This document shows positions 53,756 to 62,516 of a DNA stretch of 64,000 nt, in pieces; the first letter of the stretch is position 1; each line of letters opens with the position of its first letter. This DNA comes from Nitrospira sp. Its GTDB lineage: Bacteria; Nitrospirota; Nitrospiria; Nitrospirales; Nitrospiraceae. The notes under the pieces are model-generated. The model made no database searches. It was given only the letters and a program-made list of their open reading frames with translations, and was not told the origin of the DNA. The translations under genes were made by a program, and so were the position numbers. The DNA lies in assembly GCA_029194665.1 (NCBI GenBank), contig JARFXO010000008.1, forward strand, positions 1 to 64,000, written 5' to 3'.

Positions 53756-54051
53756 TGTTTGTAGTAGGCAATACATTGTTAGGGTTTGCCACGGTACTTG
53801 ACTATGCGTTGACGTTCTACACTTGGATCGTCATTGCCCGAGCGCTGATTTCTTGGGTGAATCCTGATCCATGGAATCCGATCGTTCAATTCCTCACTCG
53901 TGCCACGGAACCGGTCTTGGCCCCGATCAGACGGCGATTAGGCTGGAGTATGGGCGTCGATGTGTCGCCGTTGGTCGTCATCGTGGCCATCTGGTTTTTA
54001 CAGATTGCGGTCGTACAGTCGATCAAGGACCTCGCGGTACGAATGAATTGA
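53755..54051 (+). CDS. yggT: YggT-family membrane protein
   Basis: A 98-residue protein with two hydrophobic segments (residues ~3-35 and ~65-90) and the hallmark R-A-L-I-S-W-V-N-P-D-P-W-N-P near residue 29 and P-I-R-R-R near residue 57. YggT proteins are associated with cell shape and osmotic response but have no settled function. It begins on the proC stop codon and lies just before divIVA. Confidence 0.9.
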   Translation: MFVVGNTLLGFATVLDYALTFYTWIVIARALISWVNPDPWNPIVQFLTRATEPVLAPIRRRLGWSMGVDVSPLVVIVAIWFLQIAVVQSIKDLAVRMN

Positions 54052-54071
54052 GTCAACCAATGGGGGATGCC

Positions 54072-54584
54072 ATGAGGATCACGCCGCTCGACATTCAACA
54101 GATGGTCTTTCGAGTCAAGCTTCGTGGGTATGACCGTGAAGAGGTCAATCGCTTCTTAGAAGAGATTGCGCAAACCGTCGAATTCCTGAACCGCGATAAC
54201 GCCATCTTGCGTGATCGTATTGTGTCGCTTGAGCAACAGATCTCGGAGTTGAAACGGACAGAGGCGACCTTGTCTACCACATTGGTCTCCGCGCAGTCTT
54301 TAGCCGAGGATGTCAAGCGAAGCGCGCAACGCGATGCTGAGCTGATCGTCAAGGAAGCGGAGTTGAAGGCCGGCGAACTGTTCAGACAGGCCAGAGCCGA
54401 GCTGGGAAACACGCAGCGAGACTTGTCTGTGCTGCAAAAGCAGCGCCTGCTCATGGTAGAGCGGATGCGGGCGACGCTTCATACCTTCGAACGGATGCTG
54501 GACGTGGAAGCAAGTGAAGTCTATCAAGATACTGGTGTTATGCAGGACGAAAAGCTGGAAGGGGAATCCAGCCCGACCCGTTGA
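54072..54584 (+). CDS. DivIVA-domain coiled-coil protein
   Basis: A 170-residue protein with an N-terminal DivIVA domain (I-T-P-L-D-I-Q-Q-M-V-F-R-V-K-L-R-G-Y-D-R-E-E-V-N-R-F-L) followed by a long coiled coil to about residue 145. DivIVA proteins bind curved membrane and recruit division or growth factors. ATG 54072 follows GGGGG and gives the standard N-terminus; the frame runs open to 53871 only because it crosses yggT. DivIVA is typical of Gram-positives, so its place in this diderm dcw cluster is noteworthy. Confidence 0.9.
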   Translation: MRITPLDIQQMVFRVKLRGYDREEVNRFLEEIAQTVEFLNRDNAILRDRIVSLEQQISELKRTEATLSTTLVSAQSLAEDVKRSAQRDAELIVKEAELKAGELFRQARAELGNTQRDLSVLQKQRLLMVERMRATLHTFERMLDVEASEVYQDTGVMQDEKLEGESSPTR

Positions 54585-54662
54585 GCGTCTCCGGTTGATG
54601 GTGTCACCGCTGCGTCATCCCCGATCGATTGTCCCGAGCGTCTCCCGTCGATCATCATCCCG

Positions 54663-55814
54663 ATGCCCGATCTCAGCGTTATCCAAACAGCACTCAATCG
54701 AGCCGTGGCCGATGGGGTCTTCCCGGGAGCCGTGTTGGCGGTGCGGTGCGGAGACAGACCGGTCTCTCGGTTTCAGACCGGACGACTTTCGATTTTCCCA
54801 CCGGGGCATCCCGTCAGCGCTTCCACGATTTATGACTTGGCTTCGTTGACCAAGCCGTTGGCGACCGTCACGTCCATTGCGCTGCTGATTCAACAGGGTG
54901 ATCTCCGGCTCGAAGATACCGTCGCTGAGCATCTTCAGGAATGTGCCGAGACTGGGATCGGCTCAGCCACACTTCAAGATCTGCTGACCCACTCTTCCGG
55001 ATTACCCGGATGGCGGCCATTCTATGAGCGGATCAATCCGGAGGGAGAGATTCCCTCATCTGGAGAAGCAAGGAATCGTGCGAAACAGGCGATGATCAGG
55101 TCAATCAGTGCGGAGACACCTGTCTACGAGCGGGGTTCTCGCAGCCTGTACAGCGACCTCGGTTTCATGTTACTCGGCATGATTGTCGAGCGGTGCAGTC
55201 GGCGGGATTTGGACCGCGTTTTTCATGATTTCATCACGATCCCACTGAACGGACTGCGGATTGAATATGTCTTGAGAGAACGGTTGAACGAGTTCTTGGC
55301 AGTGGCTGGTAGAGACGGTGGGGTTGCACCAACGGAAATCGACCGGTGGCGGCAGGGACGACTGTTGTGCGGAGAGGTACATGATCAGAATGCAGCCGCC
55401 CTGGGTGGAGAAGCCGGCCATGCGGGGCTATTCGGGAATGTCGATTCGGTGCTAGCGATTACAGGCGAATGGTTGCACGCGTACCATGGCCGAAAGGCTA
55501 TCCTCGATCAAGGAATTGTGCGGGAATTTACACGACGACAGAAACCGGAAGTTTCGTCGAGTTGGGCGCTCGGGTGGGACACCCCGTCGATGCCGTCGTC
55601 AGCAGGACGCCATTTCGCATTCCGCTCGTTTGGCCATCTCGGCTATACCGGGACCTCCGTCTGGATCGATCCAGTGCGAGAATTGCAAGTCGTTCTGCTC
55701 TCGAACCGCGTACACCCTACGAGCGACAATGAGGCGATTAAGAAGTTTCGGCCGATCATTCACGACCTTGTGTATCGTGAGTTCGTCGGCTCGGCTTACG
55801 GGCGATCGGGATAA
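54663..55814 (+). CDS. Beta-lactamase-fold serine hydrolase
   Basis: A 383-residue protein of the class C beta-lactamase / PBP4* / esterase family. The S-x-x-K motif is Ser61-Leu-Thr-Lys64 and the tyrosine motif is Y163-S-D, with Asp where class C enzymes have Asn. The third motif reads H-L-G-Y-T-G-T-S, an H-x-G variant of K-T-G. No signal peptide is seen, so it would act in the cytoplasm. Substrate is unknown; it could process peptidoglycan fragments or esters rather than antibiotics. The 3' end overlaps the convergent gene by 19 bases. Confidence 0.85.
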   Translation: MPDLSVIQTALNRAVADGVFPGAVLAVRCGDRPVSRFQTGRLSIFPPGHPVSASTIYDLASLTKPLATVTSIALLIQQGDLRLEDTVAEHLQECAETGIGSATLQDLLTHSSGLPGWRPFYERINPEGEIPSSGEARNRAKQAMIRSISAETPVYERGSRSLYSDLGFMLLGMIVERCSRRDLDRVFHDFITIPLNGLRIEYVLRERLNEFLAVAGRDGGVAPTEIDRWRQGRLLCGEVHDQNAAALGGEAGHAGLFGNVDSVLAITGEWLHAYHGRKAILDQGIVREFTRRQKPEVSSSWALGWDTPSMPSSAGRHFAFRSFGHLGYTGTSVWIDPVRELQVVLLSNRVHPTSDNEAIKKFRPIIHDLVYREFVGSAYGRSG

Positions 55815-56113
55815 TCGATCCACGTTTCTTTTTCCGCAAGATAACGCGTTCCCTTGAAATTGGCGCGCGTTCTCATGCGAGTGAACCCGGCGTCTTGAAG
55901 TTTATCCACCACTTCCTTCACCGCTGCTGCAATGGTGGAGTGTGACCGACTTTCAACAACGAAGGCTTCATACATGATCTTCGTCGAGTATCCCGATGGT
56001 ACCCGATTGACCAGAATGGTACGGTTGAAGTATCGATCGCTCGGATCGACTCCTTCAAGCTGATGTTTCTCGACCAATCCTTCTTTCTTAAACATCAATG
56101 GCAACGTGCTCAT
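55796..56113 (-). CDS. Small protein of unknown function
   Basis: A 105-residue soluble protein starting at ATG 56113 behind GGAGGGATCAGG; a frame to 56164 is open but has no better start. It has an S-H-S-T-I-A-A-A-V-K-E-V-V-D-K-L-Q-D-A-G-F helix in the C-terminal half and ends in D-Y-P-D-R-P. I recognise no family. It is convergent with the serine hydrolase and divergent from the phosphatidyltransferase. Confidence 0.6.
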   Translation of the reverse strand: MSTLPLMFKKEGLVEKHQLEGVDPSDRYFNRTILVNRVPSGYSTKIMYEAFVVESRSHSTIAAAVKEVVDKLQDAGFTRMRTRANFKGTRYLAEKETWIDYPDRP

Positions 56114-56197
56114 GTTACCTGATCCCTCCGAAATAACAGTTGACGACAAGCCTAGATGAATCAATTATAGGAGGTGATACGTGCAACCTGCAACTCG

Positions 56198-56226
56198 TTG
56201 ACAAGCCTGGTTTAGATTACTATGAT
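56198..56226 (+). promoter_or_regulatory. Consensus-like sigma70 promoter before the phosphatidyltransferase gene
   Basis: TTGACA (56198-56203), exactly 17 bases, then TATGAT (56221-56226). The transcript would start near 56233 and leave a leader of about 36 bases before ATG 56269. Confidence 0.75.
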
Positions 56227-56268
56227 GCCTCCCCTCAGCCAGTCACAGACCTCATCCAGCTCCATCTC

Positions 56269-56811
56269 ATGAACGTCCCCAATAGCCTCACGATTCTTCG
56301 AATCCTCTTGGTCCCCGTCTACATAGGATTCATGACCTACGGCTCGTATGGGTTCGCGCTCCTCACGCTACTCGTGGCAGGACTGACGGATGCCATCGAC
56401 GGCCATCTTGCGCGCAAGCTGAATCAGCGGACACGATTGGGAACTTTTCTTGATCCTCTTGCAGACAAGTTGCTGCTGACGTCGAGTTTTATCTCGCTGG
56501 CGATGCTGCATCTGGTACCGTCCTGGCTTGTCATCTTGGTCGTAAGCCGGGATATTATTCTCCTCCTGGGGACTGTGGTGGCTCACGTTACCAGTACGCC
56601 GATTAATGTGACTCCGACGTTCTTGGGAAAAGGAACAACCTTCCTTCAGTTGAGCTACGTCCTCTTGATTGTCCTCCTGACCTGGCGAGGGCTCGACCGT
56701 TCCATCCTCACTCCACTCCTCGTCCTGCTGGTCGGGTTCACCCTTGCCTCAGGACTGCATTACCTTTATCGAGGGTATCGAGAAACGAATGCGGCGCCTC
56801 CGCTTGTTTAA
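56269..56811 (+). CDS. pgsA: CDP-diacylglycerol:glycerol-3-phosphate phosphatidyltransferase-like
   Basis: A 180-residue polytopic CDP-alcohol phosphotransferase of PgsA length. The signature D-x2-D-G-x2-A-R-x8-G-x3-D-x3-D begins at D-A-I-D-G-H-L-A-R near residue 38. PgsA makes phosphatidylglycerol phosphate. The N-terminus M-N-V-P-N-S-L-T-I-L-R-I fits the family. ATG 56269 is chosen since the promoter lies upstream within the longer frame. It is a second, ordinary member of the family, unlike the two-domain enzyme at 4407-5843. Confidence 0.88.
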   Translation: MNVPNSLTILRILLVPVYIGFMTYGSYGFALLTLLVAGLTDAIDGHLARKLNQRTRLGTFLDPLADKLLLTSSFISLAMLHLVPSWLVILVVSRDIILLLGTVVAHVTSTPINVTPTFLGKGTTFLQLSYVLLIVLLTWRGLDRSILTPLLVLLVGFTLASGLHYLYRGYRETNAAPPLV

Positions 56812-56959
56812 CGACCTCCGTTGCACCTAGGACCTCTTCGCAGCTCGGCAAATAATTCAATTATTTTTGACAGGTTTTCAACCCACCAGTAGACTCGCTT
56901 CGTAGTCCGAACCTTACCCGTACAACCGGCTCACGGAGCCCACAATAGGACGAGAATTT

Positions 56960-58174
56960 ATGGCCACGTTTGCATATGTTGGGCGGACCAAATCTGGAGG
57001 GGTGAAAAAAGGCGAACTCGTCGCGAAGTCGCGCGACGAGGCTGTGGATCACCTACGCAAACAAAGTGTGGTGGTGACGAGTCTCGAGGAGAGGGCGGCC
57101 AAAGAGGGATTCAGTCTTAAACTCGGAAGTGGTGTGAGCGAGAAGGACTTGGTCGTGTTCACCCGACAGTTCGGGACCATGATCAATGCAGGGTTGCCCT
57201 TGATCCAGTGCCTGGAAATCTTATCGACGCAATCGGAGAATGCGGCTCTGAGGAAATCTGTGGGTGAGATCAAAGTCCAGGTCGAGGGAGGTTCGACGTT
57301 TTCAGATGCCCTCCGCAAGCACCCGAAAATCTTTGATGATCTGTACGTCAATATGGTCCATGCCGGTGAAGTCGGAGGGTTGTTGGATACCATTCTGGGT
57401 CGTCTCTCGAAGCATATCGAGAAGGCCATGAAATTGAAGGGACAAATCAAGAGCGCAATGGTCTATCCTGCTGCCATCATCGGCATTGCGGCGATCGTGA
57501 TCACGGTCCTGATGATTTGGGTTATTCCTGTATTTGAAAAAATGTTCAAGGAAATGTCCGGCGGAAAGATGGCGCTTCCAGGACCGACACAACTGGTCAT
57601 CGATATGAGCAATTTTGTCCAAGGATATTGGTATATCATCCTGGGAGTGATCATAGCGACCGTGGTGGCGGTCAAGAAATACTATGCCACTCCACAAGGC
57701 AAGTTGGCGATCGACAAACTTTTACTGAGGCTGCCGGTTTTCGGTGACCTTATCAGGAAAGCCTCCGTGGCGAAATTCACACGGACGTTGGGGACCCTGC
57801 TGGCCAGCGGCGTTCCGTTATTGGAGGCTTTGACGATTTGCGCGAAGACTTCCGGAAATAAAGTGGTGGAGGGGGCGCTCCTTGATGCAAAAGTCAGTAT
57901 CAGTGGAGGGAAGACGATCGCTGAACCGCTCGCCAAAAGCGGGACATTCCCCAAGATGGTGACCCACATGATATCGGTCGGAGAATCAACGGGTGCGCTG
58001 GACAGCATGCTCGGGAAAATCGCCGATTTTTACGAAGACGAAGTAGACCAGGCCGTGACCAATCTCACCGCCCTCTTGGAGCCGATGATGATGGTGTTCT
58101 TGGGCGTCACGGTCGGGTTTATCGTCGTTGCGATGTATCTTCCGATCTTTACGATGGCGTCCGCAATCGGGTAA
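56960..58174 (+). CDS. pilC: Type IV pilus / type II secretion inner-membrane protein PilC
   Basis: A 404-residue GspF/PilC platform protein with two homologous cytoplasmic helical domains (F-T-R-Q-F-G-T-M-I-N-A-G-L-P-L near residue 68 and F-T-R-T-L-G-T-L-L-A-S-G-V-P-L near residue 274) and three membrane segments. It anchors the pilus motor. Placed before pilS-pilR, so pilus rather than secretion is favoured. A strong hairpin follows the stop. The motor ATPases are not in the window. Confidence 0.93.
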   Translation: MATFAYVGRTKSGGVKKGELVAKSRDEAVDHLRKQSVVVTSLEERAAKEGFSLKLGSGVSEKDLVVFTRQFGTMINAGLPLIQCLEILSTQSENAALRKSVGEIKVQVEGGSTFSDALRKHPKIFDDLYVNMVHAGEVGGLLDTILGRLSKHIEKAMKLKGQIKSAMVYPAAIIGIAAIVITVLMIWVIPVFEKMFKEMSGGKMALPGPTQLVIDMSNFVQGYWYIILGVIIATVVAVKKYYATPQGKLAIDKLLLRLPVFGDLIRKASVAKFTRTLGTLLASGVPLLEALTICAKTSGNKVVEGALLDAKVSISGGKTIAEPLAKSGTFPKMVTHMISVGESTGALDSMLGKIADFYEDEVDQAVTNLTALLEPMMMVFLGVTVGFIVVAMYLPIFTMASAIG

Positions 58175-58199
58175 GCAAATCGACGATTCGACCTTGCAA

Positions 58200-58238
58200 A
58201 GCGGCTTCGTCCCTTCAAGGGAACGGGACGAAGCCGCT
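58200..58238. terminator. Strong hairpin after pilC
   Basis: AGCGGCTTCGTCCC and GGGACGAAGCCGCT form a perfect 14-bp stem with an 11-base loop, 25 bases after the pilC stop. Only a weak T-rich stretch (CTTCTT) follows, but position and stem strength fit a transcription terminator. Confidence 0.7.
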
Positions 58239-58375
58239 GACTTCTTAGTGAGCCTCCTTCATCGTTACAGTAACGAACGACGTACTTTCCATGACATAGT
58301 GGGGTCGGTCGGCATCTCCGTGAAGACAGGCGGGACAGCATGATGTTGACCATCTTGTAGGCGGGGTTTCGTTTC

Positions 58376-60070
58376 GTGGGAGATATTAAAGCCAGAATTT
58401 ACTGGTTGATGGGATGGCGAGTTGTTCTTGTTACGCTGCTCTTGGGGTTGTCTCTTGCGTTCCAGGTTACGAAGGGAGAGCGCGTTGAAACATTTTACGC
58501 CCTGATCATCTTTACATATGCAGTCACGATACTTTACGCATTTCTGTTCCGTTGGTTCACAACGCCTCAAGTGCTCGTGCAGTTCGCGTGGACTCAGGTA
58601 GCCGTCGATTTCTTGCTTGAGACGGTATTGATCGCCAGGACGGGTGGAATTGAAAGCCCGTTCGCGGTGCTCTATGTCATCAGCGTGACGGTCGCGAGTC
58701 TGGTTCCGCGTCGCCGCGTAGGCCTCGTGACGGCCAGTCTTTGCATCATCCTGTTTGGAATTCTGACCAATGTCCAACTCTACGGCCTCGCTGAGATTTG
58801 GGGATGGCTGCCGCACACTCGTCTCAGTGCGGCAGAAACGCTCCATGCATTCGGCGTCTACAGCCTGGCGTTTCTGGTCGTTGGTTTTTTAAGCGGAGCA
58901 CTTGCGGATCAGTTGCAGTCGGCCGATCAGTCGCTTCGTGAAAAAGAACAGGGGCTGAGCCACCTTCGAGCCTTTCATGAGAATATCGTTCATAGCATCA
59001 GCAGCGGTGTTTTTGCGACAGACGAGAAGGGGCAGATCACATCTTTCAATCCTGCGGCGCAGGAAGCCACCGGCCACAGTTTCGACCAAGTGCAGGGCCG
59101 ACCCTGGCAGGAAATATTTGGCTGGCATCCCGATCAACAAGATACTGATCTCCTGCAAGAGGCCTCCGGTAACATGCGATTTGAAGTGGAATGTAAGCGG
59201 TCCGACGGCAATCGGTTGATCCTCGGCATGACGCTCGCCCCTTTGCACGAGCGAGGAGAAAAAACGGGACTGGTCGGAGTGTTCAAGGATCTCACCCAGA
59301 TCCGCGACCTCGAAGAAGAAATGCGGCGGAAGGAGTGGTTGGCCAGCCTGGGGGAGATGTCGGCGGGGATGGCGCACGAAATCAGGAATCCCTTGGGTGC
59401 CCTGGCCGGAGCGATGCAAATGCTTCGGAAAGATCTCCAAGCCGATGATACCAGCCGACGCCTGATGGACATCGCGGTTCGGGAAGCGACCCGGTTGGAT
59501 ACCATCATCACGGAGTTTCTCCAGTATGCCAGGCCGCCTGCGCTCAATCTGGCGGAGTACGATTTGAACAAAGTCCTTGCTGAGACTCTTGATCTGGTAC
59601 AACATGAAGCACGAAGCAGAACGAACATCTCCATCGTGGCTGCTCCCTGCGCCGGGCCTTTGCCAGCCCAAGTGGATCAGGATCAAATGAAACAAGTGTT
59701 CTGGAATCTCGCGGTGAATGCCTTCGATGCCATGCCGAAGGGGGGGGAACTGACGATTGCAACCGGATGTAGAAGGGTCGATGTCGCCGGACGAAAGGCC
59801 GAGGTCGTAGAGGTCTCGTTCCAGGATACCGGGGAAGGCATCTCGAAGCAGAATCTCGACAAGATATTTCTCCCGTTCTTTACCACCAAAAGGCGAGGTT
59901 CTGGATTGGGCTTGGCCGCAGTCCATCGCATCGTCGATCTTCACGGCGGGTGGATCAAAGTGGATAGCCAGGAAAGGCAAGGAACACGATTTGGAGTTTG
60001 CTTGCCTCGTACGGCAGATTCAGGAGTGCGACTTTGGCACGAAGGTAGAGAACCGTGGAAAAGATCCTAG
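58376..60070 (+). CDS. pilS: Membrane sensor histidine kinase, PilS type
   Basis: A 564-residue kinase from GTG 58376. Several N-terminal membrane helices (to about residue 180) resemble PilS, which senses pilin in the membrane. A PAS domain (~205-310) follows, then the phosphoacceptor box M-A-H-E-I-R-N-P-L-G (His334) and a GHKL ATPase domain with N-A-F-D-A-M, D-T-G-E-G-I and G-S-G-L-G-L. It overlaps the response regulator by 16 bases and would control pilus genes with it. Confidence 0.9.
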   Translation: MGDIKARIYWLMGWRVVLVTLLLGLSLAFQVTKGERVETFYALIIFTYAVTILYAFLFRWFTTPQVLVQFAWTQVAVDFLLETVLIARTGGIESPFAVLYVISVTVASLVPRRRVGLVTASLCIILFGILTNVQLYGLAEIWGWLPHTRLSAAETLHAFGVYSLAFLVVGFLSGALADQLQSADQSLREKEQGLSHLRAFHENIVHSISSGVFATDEKGQITSFNPAAQEATGHSFDQVQGRPWQEIFGWHPDQQDTDLLQEASGNMRFEVECKRSDGNRLILGMTLAPLHERGEKTGLVGVFKDLTQIRDLEEEMRRKEWLASLGEMSAGMAHEIRNPLGALAGAMQMLRKDLQADDTSRRLMDIAVREATRLDTIITEFLQYARPPALNLAEYDLNKVLAETLDLVQHEARSRTNISIVAAPCAGPLPAQVDQDQMKQVFWNLAVNAFDAMPKGGELTIATGCRRVDVAGRKAEVVEVSFQDTGEGISKQNLDKIFLPFFTTKRRGSGLGLAAVHRIVDLHGGWIKVDSQERQGTRFGVCLPRTADSGVRLWHEGREPWKRS

Positions 60071-61440
60071 TCGTTGATGACGAGCAAAGTTTGCGCGACG
60101 TATTGAGTATCATGCTCAAACGGGCCGGATATGCCGTGACGTGTGCCATGGACGGTGAAGAAGCCATCGGGCTTCTGAACAGAGAAATCTTTGATCTGGT
60201 CATCACCGATTTGCGCATGCCGAAGATCGATGGAATGGAGGTCCTGAAGGCCGTAAAGTCCGCCTCGCCGGAAACAGTCGTGTTGATCATCACGGCCTTT
60301 GCCACTGCGGATTCCGCCGTCGAAGCCATGAAACAGGGCGCCTACGACTATCTGACGAAGCCGTTTCAGGTCGATGAAGTCCAGTTGATCATTCGGAATG
60401 CACTGGAAAAGCGGCGACTCACGGCCGAGAACATGCTGCTGAAGCGGGAGATGGCGAGCCAGTCGTCGTTCGCGCAGCTGGTCGGGCAAAGCGAGGCGAT
60501 GCAGAAGGTGTTCGATGTTGTACGGAAAGTCGCCGATTCGAAAAGCAATGTCCTCATCTGCGGGGAAAGCGGAACGGGAAAAGAGTTGGTTGCGCGCGCG
60601 ATTCATTACAACAGCGCCAGAAGCGCCCTCCCCTTTGTGGCCGTAAATTGCAGTGCCGTGCCGGAAACGTTGTTGGAGAGTGAGCTGTTTGGCCACATGA
60701 AGGGATCGTTCACCGGAGCGATCTCGAACAAAGCAGGATTGTTCGAGATCGCCGATGGAGGGACCATTTTTCTCGACGAGATCGGCGATACGACCCCGAC
60801 GATTCAAGTGAAGTTGCTGCGTGTTATCCAAGAACGGGAGTTTCGGCGAGTGGGGGGCAATCAAGACGTCAAAGTCGACGTACGTGTGGTGGCCGCCACG
60901 AACAAGGACCTCGAGAAAGCCGTTGCGGAAGGTTCATTCCGGGAAGACCTGTACTATCGTTTGGATGTGATTCCTATACGGCTCCCGCCGTTGCGTGTGC
61001 GTTCCAGCGATATTCCGCTACTGGTCGATCACTTTCTAGAACGATTTTCGAAGGAGAGTGCTAAAGCCAAACCCAGCATCAGCTCCGAGGCGATGCACGT
61101 CTTGCTGGGGCATGAATGGCGCGGCAACGTCCGTGAGTTGGAGAATCTGATCGAACGGGTCGTCGCATTCTCGACGGAAGGGCCGGTGACCGAGGCTGAG
61201 GTACGGGGATGGCTTCACCGACCCGCGACGCAGTCGCAGCAACCGGCGATACCCCTGGATTTGACTGAGGAGGGGTTAGACCTCGAAGGGCTCATCAACG
61301 GAATCGAGAAGGACCTATTGTTGAAGGCGCTTGAACGATCGAAATGGGTCAAAAAGAAGGCCGCGCGAATGCTCCGCCTCAACACTAGGTCGTTTCGGTA
61401 TCGCTTGGAAAAGTATGCTATAAAAGGAGGTCGTGACTAA
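60055..61440 (+). CDS. pilR: NtrC-family sigma54 response regulator, PilR type
   Basis: A 461-residue regulator. The receiver domain has Asp52 in V-I-T-D-L-R-M-P as the phosphorylation site. The AAA+ domain has the Walker A G-E-S-G-T-G-K-E and the sigma54-contact loop G-S-F-T-G-A at residues 217-222, a Ser variant of the standard GAFTGA. A Fis-type helix-turn-helix ends the protein. The start is GTG 60055. It implies sigma54-dependent pilin transcription. The end overlaps ispE by eight bases. Confidence 0.92.
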   Translation: MEKILVVDDEQSLRDVLSIMLKRAGYAVTCAMDGEEAIGLLNREIFDLVITDLRMPKIDGMEVLKAVKSASPETVVLIITAFATADSAVEAMKQGAYDYLTKPFQVDEVQLIIRNALEKRRLTAENMLLKREMASQSSFAQLVGQSEAMQKVFDVVRKVADSKSNVLICGESGTGKELVARAIHYNSARSALPFVAVNCSAVPETLLESELFGHMKGSFTGAISNKAGLFEIADGGTIFLDEIGDTTPTIQVKLLRVIQEREFRRVGGNQDVKVDVRVVAATNKDLEKAVAEGSFREDLYYRLDVIPIRLPPLRVRSSDIPLLVDHFLERFSKESAKAKPSISSEAMHVLLGHEWRGNVRELENLIERVVAFSTEGPVTEAEVRGWLHRPATQSQQPAIPLDLTEEGLDLEGLINGIEKDLLLKALERSKWVKKKAARMLRLNTRSFRYRLEKYAIKGGRD

Positions 61441-62341
61441 CCCTGTTTCCCGTTCGACGGCCGTACCTTCTCCCATTACCGTTCGTGCACCCGCCAAGAT
61501 CAACCTCGTCCTTCGTATTCTTGACCGTCGGTCTGATGATTATCACAACCTCTGGTCTCTGATGCAGACCGTGCAGTTGGAGGATGAGCTCGCATTTTCT
61601 CTGAGCGGCCACCATTCGACCATCGACTTGCGATGCGATCAACCGTCCTTGAAGGGAGACCATTCCAATCTGGTGTATCGCGCTGCGGCAGCGGTACTTG
61701 AAGCCTGTGGTCGAACCGTTGGATTGGACATCGTCCTCGCAAAACGAATTCCGATGGGGGCCGGCTTGGGTGGCGGAAGCAGTGATGCAGCTGCGACAAT
61801 TATTGGGCTGAACCGGCTATTGAATTTGGGATGGTTGACGGAGAAGATGGTTCAGGTTGGTCAAACGCTCGGAAGCGATGTCCCGTTCTTCTTTTTCGCT
61901 CCATCGGCGATTGTAGAAGGGCGGGGTGAAAAGGTAGCGCCAGTACGAATCAAGGGGAACCGATGGGTTGTCCTGGTGAATCCCGGATTTCCGGTCGAAA
62001 CAAAGTGGGCGTATCAGCAACTTTCTGCAAGCCGATCAGGGGTTCAGCCGCTCTCGGATCTCCATGCGGGGCTGGGGAAAGCATATGAGCTCTCATGGGA
62101 AGCCGTGCTTCAAGCGGCCGAAAACGACTTTGAAGTGCCGGCGTTCAAGGCCTATCCGGCGCTCTATGACATTAGGCAGCGGCTCATTGCGGCAGGAGCA
62201 GAGGTGGCATTGTTATCGGGCAGTGGGGCGACTGTATTCGGTGTATTCCGTGACGAGGCTCAGGCTCGGCACGCACAGCTATCTTTTCTGAACGAGCCAC
62301 ATCTCAAGGTCTTCACGGTGGCGGCTCATTCTGATTCGTAG
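61433..62341 (+). CDS. ispE: 4-diphosphocytidyl-2-C-methyl-D-erythritol kinase
   Basis: A 302-residue GHMP kinase of the non-mevalonate isoprenoid pathway. Clear motifs are A-P-A-K-I-N-L near residue 20, the ATP loop P-M-G-A-G-L-G-G-G-S-S-D-A-A near residue 108 and S-G-S-G-A-T-V-F-G near the C-terminus. The GTG start follows AAAGGAGG inside the end of pilR. It implies that isoprenoids are made through MEP. Pairing with pilSR is probably only co-location. Confidence 0.95.
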   Translation: MTNPVSRSTAVPSPITVRAPAKINLVLRILDRRSDDYHNLWSLMQTVQLEDELAFSLSGHHSTIDLRCDQPSLKGDHSNLVYRAAAAVLEACGRTVGLDIVLAKRIPMGAGLGGGSSDAAATIIGLNRLLNLGWLTEKMVQVGQTLGSDVPFFFFAPSAIVEGRGEKVAPVRIKGNRWVVLVNPGFPVETKWAYQQLSASRSGVQPLSDLHAGLGKAYELSWEAVLQAAENDFEVPAFKAYPALYDIRQRLIAAGAEVALLSGSGATVFGVFRDEAQARHAQLSFLNEPHLKVFTVAAHSDS

Positions 62342-62516
62342 TCGGTCGATTTCTAAAAGCCTTTGTCGAGGCAATGGCTCCACGCCTCGTGCGACCCCGA
62401 CGCCATTCGGGAATTTCAGACCGCTTTGCTTCGCTGCCGGTGTGGTATAGCCCCAAACTGGAGAGGCCGAGCCAGTGTGCAATGTATCCAAGTCCAACCC
62501 GCAAGCGAAAGTCAGT

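Noticed and set aside
62342..62516. tRNA gene after ispE, where one often lies
   Set aside because: I looked for a T-loop (GGTTCGAAT-type) and acceptor stem on both strands and found neither.
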